Shown here piece by piece: positions 1 through 9,255 of a stretch of DNA of 64,000 bases. A program made the position numbers and the translations under genes. The DNA comes from Anaerocolumna sp047777345 (GTDB lineage Bacteria; Bacillota; Clostridia; Lachnospirales; Lachnospiraceae), in NCBI GenBank assembly GCA_047777345.1, contig JBKEEJ010000007.1, positions 62,001 through 126,000 on the forward strand. Reading direction: 5' to 3'. The notes beneath the pieces were generated by a model that had not been told where the DNA came from, did not search any database, and was given only the letters and a program-made list of their open reading frames with translations. How positions within the stretch are numbered: the first letter of the stretch is position 1; each line of letters begins with the position of its first letter.

Positions 1-1
1 C

Positions 2-1342
2 CGTTATATGCTTCCATCCTGTGTACCGGCGACTCCTTTTGAAAATGCCGGTGCCGTATTGGATGCGGAAGGAATGAAAAAACCTATTAAAGATTCCCGA
101 ATTCTTGGACTGGGTGAATTTATGAATTATACGGGTGTTGTGGAGGCAGAGGATGAGGTTTTAAATAAGCTTTTGCTGGCTATGAACGAAGGAAAAATTA
201 TTGACGGCCATAGTCCTGCTTTGGCAGGAAAAGAGTTAAATGCCTATGCATCCTGCGGAATCCGTACCGATCATGAATGTTCCACTGTAGAAGAAATGGT
301 TGACCGCCTTTCCCGGGGCCTGTACATTCTCCTTAGAGAAGGTTCTGCCTGCCATAACCTGCGTACACTTTTAAAGGCTGTCACACCGGCTAACAGCCGA
401 CGCTGTCTGTTATGCTCGGATGACAGGCAGCCTGAAACTATTTTAAGATTGGGGCACCTGGACAATCATCTTCGCATTTGTGTGGAAGAAGGAATCTCCC
501 CCATTATTGCCATTCAGATGGCCAGCCTCAATGCGGCGGAATGTTACGGCCTCATTGACAGAGGAGCCATAGCACCCGGCCTTCGGGCTGATATTGTGTT
601 GCTGGATGATTTGCATGATTTTAAGGCCCACCAGGTATTTATAAAAGGAGAGGAAGTTGCAAGAGAAGGCAAATACCTGCCGGAAATAAAGCGGTGCGAT
701 ATTTCGGCGGTACAAGGGCGTTTCTATGTAAAAGACTTTTCCGTTGATAAGTTAAGAATGAAAATCCGTTCAGATAAGGTAAATGTGATTGACCTTCTTC
801 CCGGCGGGGTTGTAACGGCAAAAGGCACAGCAGAAATAGAACTTAGTGAGAATGGAGATTTTATCTGGAATCCGGAACAGGATATTGTAAAAATTGCGGT
901 TATAGAAAGACACAAGGGAACAGGAAATGTAGGTCTTGGACTGCTTCGGGGATATGGAATCCGGACGGGGGCTGTTGCTTTGTCTGTTGCCCATGACTCT
1001 CATAACATTATTACTGTGGGAACCAATGACGAAGATATGGCCCTGGCGGTAGAAAACCTCGTAGGACAGGGTGGGGGTATTATCCTTGTAAAAAATGGAA
1101 CAGTCATTAATTCCATGCCAATGGTGGCAGGGGGAATTATGACTGACCAGACTGGTGAATGGGTCAGCAATAAGTTAGCTCAAATTCATCAGGATGCATA
1201 TGAGAAACTTGGAATCAGCCAGGAAGTGGAGCCGGTAATGACACTGTGCTTTATGTCGCTGGCTGTAATACCTGAAATTAAGGTTACCGACAAGGGACTT
1301 TTTGATGTTACCAAACATACTTTTATTCCTATTGAAGCATGA
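2..1342 (+). CDS. ade: Adenine deaminase, 5'-truncated by the window edge
   Basis: Hydrolyses adenine to hypoxanthine plus ammonia in cytosolic purine salvage. The frame is open to the first base, and the usual N-terminal third, including the HxH metal ligands, lies outside the window. What remains matches the AdeC family: MLPSCVPATPFE near the left edge, then SRRCLLCSDDR and GHLDNHLR (metal and substrate-binding region). The C-terminal adenine deaminase domain contains SVAHDSHNIITVG. The ATG at 8 is internal, not the start. A bidirectional terminator follows, so this is the last gene of its transcript. The family assignment is secure; only the missing N-terminus is unknown. Confidence 0.93.
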   Translation, partial: RYMLPSCVPATPFENAGAVLDAEGMKKPIKDSRILGLGEFMNYTGVVEAEDEVLNKLLLAMNEGKIIDGHSPALAGKELNAYASCGIRTDHECSTVEEMVDRLSRGLYILLREGSACHNLRTLLKAVTPANSRRCLLCSDDRQPETILRLGHLDNHLRICVEEGISPIIAIQMASLNAAECYGLIDRGAIAPGLRADIVLLDDLHDFKAHQVFIKGEEVAREGKYLPEIKRCDISAVQGRFYVKDFSVDKLRMKIRSDKVNVIDLLPGGVVTAKGTAEIELSENGDFIWNPEQDIVKIAVIERHKGTGNVGLGLLRGYGIRTGAVALSVAHDSHNIITVGTNDEDMALAVENLVGQGGGIILVKNGTVINSMPMVAGGIMTDQTGEWVSNKLAQIHQDAYEKLGISQEVEPVMTLCFMSLAVIPEIKVTDKGLFDVTKHTFIPIEA

Positions 1343-1393
1343 AAAGGGGATAGAAAGTTCTTTCATCAGAAGCCTGTAAGTCTAGCAAAAAAG

Positions 1394-1475
1394 AGGCTGT
1401 TGCAAAATATATTCCAATGCTACAGGTTGCAAAATTCCTGTGCATAAACCTACATGTTGCAACAGCCTTTTTTTT
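1394..1475. terminator. Bidirectional hairpin terminator between ade and GH120
   Basis: A perfect 12-bp inverted repeat (aggctgttgcaa at 1394-1405, ttgcaacagcct at 1457-1468) is flanked by an A-tract on the left and a T-run at 1469-1475. It sits between convergent genes and could serve both. The 51-nt loop is long and holds further copies of a ttgca motif. Confidence 0.75.
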
Positions 1476-1536
1476 GATGTGTCAGAATAACAGTTGTAAG
1501 TACATATAAAGGTGAAACTTCCAGGTTAAATTGTAA

Positions 1537-3528
1537 TTATAGTTTTATATTTTCAGATGGAGATGCAAATGGACCAGGGATAACATGAATACCACGGTGA
1601 TTTCCGAAAAAGTCCGCATCGAAGCGTATTGGTGTTCCGTCAGGGTTTTCATAGTATTCTTCCGGTTCGAAGGCCTTGCCCAGTATTTTCGTATTAATCA
1701 TCCGGGCATTAAAATCTTTCAGGTATTCAAATACGTTTGTGTTCAGATAATATTCACCGTCTTTTTCCACCAGTTCAACCTTAAGATCAGGATCATTTTT
1801 TTCAATGAAGAGGCCATTTACTTCATTTTTCCATGGTTTTGCCCCGTTCAAATATACGTTACCTTCGCTCCAAATCGGCAGATGACCTGAATGAGCAGGC
1901 TCCAAAGCTCTCATGTTCGGACGCTTGGTAAAATCAAACTGCCCAATCCATTCCTCATAGGTTGGATACTCATCAAAAACGTGGGTGCCCACAAGTCTGT
2001 TTTCCCTGAAAGTATGCTGTGCGTCCTGATCATCGTAGGTTATATAGTCTTCCTTTGGCCATTTCTGGACAAAAATATTGTTGTAGAAACGGTTGTCGCC
2101 ATGAAGAATTGTCATAAAGCCCATTACTTCCGTACGGTGCGGTATATGATACGGTGTATAACGCGGGCCGGTTCCATTGCCGACGCAGGTAAATGCACCG
2201 CAGATCAGGTTGTGAACCATTGCCACCCCTTGTGTTGCAAAGCGAAGGCTGACGTCGGAGAGCAGGATATTGTTATCAATTAATGTGGGACCATGGCTTA
2301 CTTCTACAAAGATATCCTGAGACATCATACTTCCCGGAAGGTTCTTAGCATAGGGTGGACGTTGGTTATCATGAAGCAGGTTCTGGGTAATGCGTGTACC
2401 CTGAGCTTCCCAGTCACACCAGATTCCCATGGTACAATGGTGGATATGGTTGCGGCGTATAAGCACATCAATAGCCGCATGCATTTTAATTCCGGCAATT
2501 TCCGCTCCTCCAAGTTCCATCATATTATTTATATGGTGGATATGGTTGTCCTCAATAATACTAAACACACCGCCCATCCGGCCAATAATGCCGCCCTGTT
2601 CACAATGATGAATGTTGCAGCGGCGAACAATGTGACTTCCGATTTTTTCTTTCAGCCAGCCGTGATACTGACCGCGGCAAACTGCGTCACGTTCCATTTG
2701 GGTCGGACTTTTTACCTGTTTATATGTAAAGTAATGCTCATTGTCAGGATCAAGATATTTGCCTAGAGAAATGCCGGCACATTTGCTGTTTGAAATCTCG
2801 CAGTCTTCGATAATCCAGCCTTTGCTCCAGTGAGGACCAATCATGCCATCCTGAAAAGCTGCAGGGGGTGCCCAGGTGGTGGCAGCTTTATCGATTTTGA
2901 ATCCTCTTACCGTAATATAACCGACGCCGGTTTTGGATGGCATAAAGCACCTGCGGCGTACGGTAATTTCTACATTTTCCTTATTGGGATCCAGTCCCTG
3001 GAAATTAGCATAGATAACTGTTTCGTCTGTTTCTTTGTCCTGTTCGGTATACCACTTATAAATAGAGTCCTGGGGTACCCAGCTGTATTCATAAATATCA
3101 CCTTTGATACATTCGTCCAAAGTTGTGGCTTCATACATTGCCTTGTCGTTTAAAAAGACGCAGCCGGTATGTTTATTTGGTGTTGCGAAATACCAGTCTC
3201 CGTATACTAAAGTTGTATAAGGATTATATTCGCCAAATACACTGTTTGCAATCCGGCATACCCAGACATTTTCCATGTAGTGTTTCCAGGTTTTTACCTG
3301 TTCCGCACCGGTAATTACGGCACCAAGAGGGGTTGTACTGATATAAGTAATACGGGCGTTTTCCGTACCCGCATGAACCGGGTCCACATATTCCCTATAA
3401 ATCCCCGGCGCTACCAGCACTTCATCCCCGGGAAGGGCTAATTTTGCGGCGTCGCCGATCCGCCTGAATGGTCTTTGGCTGGAACCATTGCCGTCTTTTG
3501 CAGCGTTTGCGTCTACATAGTATTTCAT
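1537..3528 (-). CDS. GH120 beta-xylosidase (parallel beta-helix glycoside hydrolase)
   Basis: Predicted to release xylose from xylo-oligosaccharides. The 663-residue protein has no signal peptide, so it probably works in the cytosol on imported oligomers. It follows the Thermoanaerobacterium XylC pattern: an N-terminal DUF1565-like start (YYVDANAAKDGNG), then a right-handed beta-helix rich in NxIHH repeats. The two catalytic carboxylates are recognisable: D372 in CDWEAQGTR (nucleophile) and E409 in FVEVSHGP (acid/base). The two acids are 37 residues apart; I recall 23 in XylC, so a loop insertion of about 14 residues lies between them. The ATG at 3528 was chosen for its ggagga Shine-Dalgarno; an in-frame upstream ATG lacks one. 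It stands alone, away from the main hemicellulase locus. Confidence 0.9.
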   Translation of the reverse strand: MKYYVDANAAKDGNGSSQRPFRRIGDAAKLALPGDEVLVAPGIYREYVDPVHAGTENARITYISTTPLGAVITGAEQVKTWKHYMENVWVCRIANSVFGEYNPYTTLVYGDWYFATPNKHTGCVFLNDKAMYEATTLDECIKGDIYEYSWVPQDSIYKWYTEQDKETDETVIYANFQGLDPNKENVEITVRRRCFMPSKTGVGYITVRGFKIDKAATTWAPPAAFQDGMIGPHWSKGWIIEDCEISNSKCAGISLGKYLDPDNEHYFTYKQVKSPTQMERDAVCRGQYHGWLKEKIGSHIVRRCNIHHCEQGGIIGRMGGVFSIIEDNHIHHINNMMELGGAEIAGIKMHAAIDVLIRRNHIHHCTMGIWCDWEAQGTRITQNLLHDNQRPPYAKNLPGSMMSQDIFVEVSHGPTLIDNNILLSDVSLRFATQGVAMVHNLICGAFTCVGNGTGPRYTPYHIPHRTEVMGFMTILHGDNRFYNNIFVQKWPKEDYITYDDQDAQHTFRENRLVGTHVFDEYPTYEEWIGQFDFTKRPNMRALEPAHSGHLPIWSEGNVYLNGAKPWKNEVNGLFIEKNDPDLKVELVEKDGEYYLNTNVFEYLKDFNARMINTKILGKAFEPEEYYENPDGTPIRFDADFFGNHRGIHVIPGPFASPSENIKL

Positions 3529-3892
3529 GACAATTCCTCCATTATTGTGATATTTTAGTATACTACTTCTAAATGCAATTATATCATGGTGAATTTGCAT
3601 AATTCAACGTATGTTTAAAATATTTTAAACGAAAACGGCATATTATTTTACCTTTGGTTCATTAGCAAATTCAATTTAAAGAGGAAATGTCTCGAATCTT
3701 GAAGGTTAAATTGTATTGATGGTTTTCCTGGGTATAAAGTTAAGCACTTTCTCAGTATAATGTATATATTTTACATATTTATTACGTTTACCTTAAGTAT
3801 TCGATATACTATTGAAATTCTATTTGCCGGTAGAATATAATGATAAAAATAATAGATATACCAATCGAATAAAAATAAAAAAGGGGGAAGTT
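3529..3892. other. Divergent intergenic region
   Basis: An AT-rich stretch between the divergent GH120 and lipoprotein genes; it must hold both promoters. I see no convincing -35/-10 pair, operator palindrome, RNA gene or terminator. Confidence 0.4.
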
Positions 3893-5053
3893 ATGCATTT
3901 GAAGAAACAGAAAAAACATTCGGAATTTAATAATGCAGGATACCATAAATATAAAGTGTTATTGATTGCTATATGCAGCACGATTGTTTTCTTTGCAGGT
4001 TGTCAGAGTAAGCCAAAAGGTTCGGATAACATAAATAATTCAAATACTGCAGAAAACAACCAGGTGGTTGATATAAAAACAACAGAAACGGATAGCGGGG
4101 ATACAGATACAGTTACGACGGCAGAGAAAGATCAGAAAGAAGGTACTCAAAACACAGAAGAAAATAGTAGCGAAGAATCAACCAGCCTGTTTTCAGAATT
4201 ATCAAAGTATCAATTTGTATTTTCCAGCGGAGCCGGTGCATGGCAAACCATTTTAAATATTAATGCAGACGGAACTTTTCACGGATCCTATACGGATTCC
4301 GATATGGGGGACACAGGAGAAGATTATCCCAATGGAATTGTTTATTCCTCCACATTTGAAGGCAAATTTACAACACCGAAGAAAGTAAACGATTATACTT
4401 ATTCTGTGTCAATTGAATTCATGAAACTTGAGAAAAAAGCCGGTAATGAAGAAATAATTGACGGAATTAAATATATCTATACGCAGCCCTATGGCCTGGA
4501 AGATGCAAAAGAAATCCATATTTATACGCCACAAGCTCCAATAAAGGAACTGCCGGAAGGTTATAGAAGCTGGACCGGTTACAGGGAGCTAAGTAATGTG
4601 AAAGAGGAATATTTGCCATTTTATGGACTGTATAATGTGGAGACAGAAAGTGGATTTTCCAGCTATATAATAGATGAATCAAAGGAAAGTAGTAAAGGGA
4701 CAGATATTACGGCGGAAATTGAAGAAATTGAAAAGCAATCTGAGGAAATGTACAATCGATTGGAAAATGAAGACTTAAATCAGTCGGAAATGAATCTTTT
4801 GGCAAAAGATATCTATGAATTATGGGATGATGAAATTAACAGAGTATGGGGTTATTTAAAGGATACTCTGGATGAAAATGCAATGGATTACTTAACAAAG
4901 GCTCAAAGAGAATGGATTACTATGAAGGAAAATGAAATCGAAAAAGCAGGTTCGGAATATGAAGTCGGAAGTATTCGTCCAATGATAGAATACTTAAAAG
5001 GCGCAGAACTTACAAAAGACAGAGTTTACGAATTAATTGAAATATTAAAATAG
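3893..5053 (+). CDS. Secreted lipoprotein with C-terminal LprI-like domain
   Basis: Starts at the ATG at 3893 behind the strong site aagggggaag; the in-frame ATG at 3812 has no ribosome site. A basic N-terminus and hydrophobic stretch lead to a lipobox (FFAGC), so it should be anchored on the outer face of the membrane. A Ser/Thr/Glu-rich linker of about 70 residues follows. A central beta-rich domain (about residues 110-240) is unassigned. The last ~90 residues (LWDDEINRVWGYLKDTL, AQREWITMKENEIEK) match the lysozyme-inhibitor LprI/DUF1311 pattern. A role in envelope protection is inferred from that domain name only; no partner gene is adjacent. Confidence 0.75.
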   Translation: MHLKKQKKHSEFNNAGYHKYKVLLIAICSTIVFFAGCQSKPKGSDNINNSNTAENNQVVDIKTTETDSGDTDTVTTAEKDQKEGTQNTEENSSEESTSLFSELSKYQFVFSSGAGAWQTILNINADGTFHGSYTDSDMGDTGEDYPNGIVYSSTFEGKFTTPKKVNDYTYSVSIEFMKLEKKAGNEEIIDGIKYIYTQPYGLEDAKEIHIYTPQAPIKELPEGYRSWTGYRELSNVKEEYLPFYGLYNVETESGFSSYIIDESKESSKGTDITAEIEEIEKQSEEMYNRLENEDLNQSEMNLLAKDIYELWDDEINRVWGYLKDTLDENAMDYLTKAQREWITMKENEIEKAGSEYEVGSIRPMIEYLKGAELTKDRVYELIEILK

Positions 5054-5212
5054 ATAGGAAAGATTTTATACAAGAAAAATTCAGGGTAATTTTTAACAGG
5101 AGATTTACGTTTTTATAATAATTAGAACAGTTGGATTTTTTACGTTGATTAAGAAAAGCAGATTTGAAAGGAAAAGACATATATGCCTGAATTATAGAAA
5201 GGAACATGTGTT

Positions 5213-5611
5213 ATGAAAAGTGTAAAACCGGGTAGAGGACCTGCAAAAATGGGAGTAGCTGGCGGAATAGCCGCTGTCTTGTTTGGAATATTTTGGTGCA
5301 TTCTTACCGCAAGTATGGGAGCCTGGTTTATGATTCCATTCGGACTTATTTTTATCGGCATGGCGGTATATAGTGTAATATACAATTACCATAATGCGAC
5401 TTCGGAGGAACGCTATTCCATAGTTGATATTGTTGATGATAATGAGGAAAAGGACCCTTTAAATGAAAAATACGGCAAAATGGTGTCTGCCAGTCAGGAT
5501 GCTTATGAGAAAAACGGGACCAGTGTTTTTTATTGCCCTTATTGCGGAACAGCAGTTGATTCAAAATTTGACTTCTGTCCAAAATGCGGGAAAAAGCTTC
5601 CTGACGGATGA
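5213..5611 (+). CDS. Small membrane protein with C-terminal zinc ribbon
   Basis: 132 residues with two closely spaced transmembrane segments (about 15-55) and a short acidic linker. The C-terminus is a canonical zinc ribbon: CPYC about 15 residues before CPKC. Such zinc_ribbon_2 tails are common on clostridial membrane proteins of unknown function. The ribosome site is gaaagg ahead of the ATG. It lies 160 bp behind the lipoprotein gene on the same strand, but no operon link can be shown. Function not recognised beyond topology. Confidence 0.75.
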   Translation: MKSVKPGRGPAKMGVAGGIAAVLFGIFWCILTASMGAWFMIPFGLIFIGMAVYSVIYNYHNATSEERYSIVDIVDDNEEKDPLNEKYGKMVSASQDAYEKNGTSVFYCPYCGTAVDSKFDFCPKCGKKLPDG

Positions 5612-5816
5612 AAAGCTATTGGCTTTCGTTTATTTTAACATAGTAATTCCACTTTAAGAAAATACCATGTCTTAGCCGGAATTTTTCTTTTTATAACCCG
5701 ATTTATTGGGAAAACTTAGGGGAAAAGAATAATTTACAAAACATAGGTATAATGCTATAATTTTCATCAGTTAGCAAAATTAATAGGAGGAACAGGCACC
5801 GATTTAAGGTGTATTT

Positions 5817-6683
5817 ATGTGGCAGATGAAGAACAAGATTAAAGACGACTTAATTATTATATTAAAAGGATATACAGTTGGCTCATCCATGAGCGTACCC
5901 GGAGTAAGCGGCGGTACTATGGCCATTCTGTTAGGTATTTATGATAAGCTGATTAGTTCAATCAGTAACTTTTTAAAAGATATTAAAGGCAATATGCTGT
6001 TTTTGTTAAAATTTTGTATCGGAGCCGGTGCGGGAATTGGTTCCCTTTCCTTTTTAATCAAATGGATGCTGGAAAAATTCCCATTGCCTGTATCTGTGTT
6101 TTTCCTGGGGGCTGTAATCGGCGGTATACCGGCCCTTTATGCCAAGACGAAAGAAACCTCATTAAGGATATCTTCGGTTATTTATTTTATACTTGGACTA
6201 ATTATTGTCATATCCATAGGATATATTCCGGAAGGAAGTATCCGTGTTACCTCCGGTTCAGGGCTTACACATTATTTCATGTTATTGTTTACCGGAATTG
6301 TCATTGCATTGGCTTTGGTACTTCCGGGCATCAGCACGTCCCATATGCTTTTGGTACTGGGTATGTATGACGCCATGCTTGCGGCAATTACGAATTTTGA
6401 TATTTTTTACATCGGAATTTTGGGAATTGCTACGTTAATCGGAGTTTTTCTCATTACAAAACCAATTGAATGGATTTTAAATACCTTTCCCCATCAGACT
6501 TATTGCATGATTATTGGATTTGTTCTTGGTTCCACCAGTGAAATTTTTCAGGACAAAATTTTACCCGCAATTCCTGAAAATGCGGACGCATTTTGGTGGA
6601 TCGGTTCAGGCCTGGTATCCTTAGCTACATTTTACTTAGGATTTATGGCAATTAAAGCTTTGTCCAAATTTCAGGATGATTGA
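5817..6683 (+). CDS. DUF368 family membrane protein, probable undecaprenyl-phosphate translocase
   Basis: Polytopic protein of 288 residues with about eight hydrophobic segments. The DUF368 hallmark PGVSGGTMAILLGIYD sits near residue 25, and the internal repeat LPGISTSHMLLVLGMYD sits near residue 170, showing the two-fold repeat of the family. Characterised DUF368 proteins (PopT type) return the C55 lipid carrier undecaprenyl phosphate across the cytoplasmic membrane for cell-wall synthesis; that role is transferred by homology. The start was chosen for aaggtg seven bases upstream. It is followed by its own terminator and appears monocistronic. Confidence 0.85.
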   Translation: MWQMKNKIKDDLIIILKGYTVGSSMSVPGVSGGTMAILLGIYDKLISSISNFLKDIKGNMLFLLKFCIGAGAGIGSLSFLIKWMLEKFPLPVSVFFLGAVIGGIPALYAKTKETSLRISSVIYFILGLIIVISIGYIPEGSIRVTSGSGLTHYFMLLFTGIVIALALVLPGISTSHMLLVLGMYDAMLAAITNFDIFYIGILGIATLIGVFLITKPIEWILNTFPHQTYCMIIGFVLGSTSEIFQDKILPAIPENADAFWWIGSGLVSLATFYLGFMAIKALSKFQDD

Positions 6684-7179
6684 TATGGATATAAAACATG
6701 ATTATATATGGTAAGATAATAATGTTTTATCGCTGATAATTATAGCCAGTTATGACAGAGACAAATAAGAAATAAATTAATAATTAACAATCAGATGTTA
6801 CAATAAAAAAGCAGCATCAGAATAAATTTCTTTTGCTGCTTTTGTTATACTCTAAAGTTACAGCAGGTCAACTGTAAACTGAAATGCATTTTTGTACGTC
6901 GAATTTTTATATTTGTAAGCTAAAGAGTAACTCCTAATCTGATATTCTAATCAATGTTATACAATTTTTGAACATAAGCGGGAAGATATGTTTTTAAATT
7001 TAAATTGATTTTTAGACTTTACTGTATGACAACTAGGATTATAATTAGAAATAAGAAAATTATAAAAACAGCTTTTTATGAATCTAATATACAGTCATAA
7101 TCAATTATTTCATTCATGGAACAACAGATTAAAAAATAATCATAAATTAGTAAGACGGGATAAGAGCGGAGGTAAGAGT
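6684..7179. other. Intergenic stretch between DUF368 and SdpI genes
   Basis: Holds the terminator at 6807-6843. The rest is very AT-rich with no ORF of note and no recognisable RNA. The SdpI-family promoter must lie in its right half, but no clear -35/-10 pair stands out. Confidence 0.4.
6807..6843 (+). terminator. Intrinsic terminator after DUF368 gene
   Basis: Stem aaaagcagca (6807-6816) pairs with tgctgctttt (6834-6843), continuing into a T-rich tail. It lies about 125 bp beyond the stop codon. Confidence 0.8.
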
Positions 7180-7563
7180 ATGTGGTTTTGGATAACCATG
7201 TTTATCTGTAATTTGGTTTTGCCGCTTATAATGGTACTTGCCGGCTATATGATGTATAAGCATACACCTAAGTTTATAAACAGAATATATGGATACCGTA
7301 CCAACAGGTCAATGAAGAATATGGATACATGGAAATTTGCAAATAAATATTGTGGAAAACTGTGGTTTAGAATTGGCTTAATTTTACTTGTACCATCCGT
7401 AGTTGTACAGTTACCGTTTATAAATAGTTCGGATAATTTAACAGGAAACATGACGTTACTTATTGAAGCTATACAGTTATTTGCGGCAATTGTTCCAATT
7501 TTTTTTGTTGAGAAGGCATTAAAAATTAATTTTGATGAAAATGGAAGGCGTAAGATTCAATGA
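7180..7563 (+). CDS. SdpI/YhfL-family membrane protein
   Basis: 127 residues with three to four transmembrane helices. The SdpI-family core is clear: IYGYRTNRSMKNMDTWKFAN followed by GKLWFRIG. SdpI of Bacillus is the immunity and signalling partner of the SdpC toxin, but most family members have no known ligand and no toxin gene is adjacent here. The start at 7180 was chosen for gcggaggtaa; an upstream in-frame ATG at 7078 has no ribosome site and would add an implausible polar extension. A bidirectional terminator follows immediately. Confidence 0.8.
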   Translation: MWFWITMFICNLVLPLIMVLAGYMMYKHTPKFINRIYGYRTNRSMKNMDTWKFANKYCGKLWFRIGLILLVPSVVVQLPFINSSDNLTGNMTLLIEAIQLFAAIVPIFFVEKALKINFDENGRRKIQ

Positions 7564-7579
7564 TAAATGGATTGCCAGG

Positions 7580-7617
7580 ATAATCCCGTCTTAATGCACA
7601 GGCATAGACGGGATTAT
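7580..7617. terminator. Bidirectional terminator
   Basis: Perfect 12-bp stem ataatcccgtct (7580-7591) and agacgggattat (7606-7617), between the convergent SdpI and activase genes. The activase stop codon lies directly beside it. Confidence 0.85.
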
Positions 7618-9255
7618 TTAGTCTTGTAAAGCTATCAGGGCGGCGCCTAAGGCTCCGCAAATATCCGGTTCTTTGGGAACAAAGATTTCTTCATGAAGTT
7701 TTTCTTCAATTGCCTTTACCACTCCGATATTTCTTGCCACACCGCCGGTCATCATAAATTCTTTTTCAAGGTTACCACGTTTGCCTAATGCAATAACCTT
7801 GGAAGCAATTGCCTTATTAATGCCGTGAACAATATCTTCCAGTTTTTTATCGGAGGCAATCAGGGATACAACTTCCGATTGTGCAAATACGGAACACATA
7901 CTGGAAATGGTAATGTCCTCATTCCACTTTAATCCGTATGTGCTTATCTCATTTAGACTTAATTGCAGGGACTGAGCCATCATTTCAATAAAACGGCCTG
8001 TGCCTGCCGCACACTTATCGTTCATAACAAAATCGATAACATTTCCCTTGGTATCAAGTCTTATGACTTTGCTGTCCTGGCCACCTATATCGATAATTGT
8101 TCTGACTTTCGGATTGAGAAAATAGGCTCCTTTGGCATGGCAGGTAATTTCCGTAACGTCTTTTGTTCGGAAATCAATTCTTGTTCTGCCGTAACCGGTC
8201 GTAACTATTTTACTTATAGCCTTAATTTCAAGCCCACCTTTCTTTAAGGCCTCATTTAATGCATTTTGGGCGCTTCCCGTTACCTTGACCCCGGTAGGAA
8301 TAATGGCAAAGGATATAATATTCTTTTTCTCATCAATAATTACGGCATTTGTTGATGTTGAACCAATATCTATGCCGGCATAATAGGTATGGGATACCGA
8401 TCTCTTTTTTTGAGTTTCTTTTGGTTTAACAACCAGGTTTTCATAAAAAGCGCCTAGCCTGGTCTTTAATTGTTCCTTTGCAGACATAGTATAATCCGTT
8501 TCAATTTTTAAAACAGGCACTTTAAGAGCTGATTTTAATTTGGCATATTCGAAAGTATAAAAATCACAAAAATTAACTGTATTATAGATGATACCGCATA
8601 AATTGGGATCTTCGGTCAAATCCCGCCTTTTTGAAATGTCGTTCATCCGGATGCAGGGTATTTGAGATAATAACGCATCCCCATACCAGGTCATAAGTTC
8701 TTCCAAATCATTTGTTTTTGGCGGCTTTGCAACAGAACGATTCCCGGTACAAGTATTATTTTTTACGGGAAGAGGTGATTCACTTTTAATCAGGTTTAGC
8801 AAATCCGGATTGATTCTTGCTCCCATTACGGAAACATACGGACCGGTAATATTTTCCGTACCGGAATCGAAAGCAGCGTAAAATTTTTCTATATCAAATT
8901 TTTTATTTAGCCATCTGGATAGATCATCCATAAGCTTTATCAGTTCTTTTTGAAACAGGAGTTTGCCACAGGAGCTGTCATTACTGTGAGGCAAATTTAA
9001 AATACAGACTTTTTGCCCCAGGTTTTTTAAAACATCACCGGTTCTTTCAATAGAATCACAACAGGAAGTCAAAAGAACAGGCTCGGTAGAATCCCTTAAT
9101 CTTTCTTCTATAATGGAACGTGAAAAACTGCACACATTGCTATGTATATACTGATCACTTAATTCGTAATTTTGGGCGGTAGGATTTAAAATTTCAGCTT
9201 TTATATCAAAGGCTGCCAATAATTCAACTGGCGTATATTTGCAAACATATTTCAT
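7618..9255 (-). CDS. Acyl-CoA dehydratase activase-type ATPase with N-terminal dehydratase-like domain
   Basis: The C-terminal half (about 290-545) is a BadF/BadG/HgdC-type ASKHA ATPase: GIDIGSTSTNAVI and IDIGGQDSK. Two cysteine motifs, NDKCAAGTGRF and SMCSVFAQSE, hold the dimer-bridging [4Fe-4S] cluster in HgdC. Such proteins inject an electron into a partner enzyme at the cost of ATP. The N-terminal ~280 residues resemble a 2-hydroxyacyl-CoA dehydratase component (TSCCDSIERTGD, ARINPD), so this is a two-domain fusion. It overlaps the upstream dehydratase-like gene by 4 bp (ATGA), implying translational coupling and joint function. The substrate is unknown; a double-cubane-cluster reductase system is the main alternative. 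Confidence 0.85.
   Translation of the reverse strand: MKYVCKYTPVELLAAFDIKAEILNPTAQNYELSDQYIHSNVCSFSRSIIEERLRDSTEPVLLTSCCDSIERTGDVLKNLGQKVCILNLPHSNDSSCGKLLFQKELIKLMDDLSRWLNKKFDIEKFYAAFDSGTENITGPYVSVMGARINPDLLNLIKSESPLPVKNNTCTGNRSVAKPPKTNDLEELMTWYGDALLSQIPCIRMNDISKRRDLTEDPNLCGIIYNTVNFCDFYTFEYAKLKSALKVPVLKIETDYTMSAKEQLKTRLGAFYENLVVKPKETQKKRSVSHTYYAGIDIGSTSTNAVIIDEKKNIISFAIIPTGVKVTGSAQNALNEALKKGGLEIKAISKIVTTGYGRTRIDFRTKDVTEITCHAKGAYFLNPKVRTIIDIGGQDSKVIRLDTKGNVIDFVMNDKCAAGTGRFIEMMAQSLQLSLNEISTYGLKWNEDITISSMCSVFAQSEVVSLIASDKKLEDIVHGINKAIASKVIALGKRGNLEKEFMMTGGVARNIGVVKAIEEKLHEEIFVPKEPDICGALGAALIALQD

Noticed and set aside
1585..3314. Several long plus-strand reading frames opposite GH120
   Set aside because: They lie entirely antisense to a clear GH120 gene with intact catalytic motifs, have no ribosome sites, and their translations show no domain pattern.
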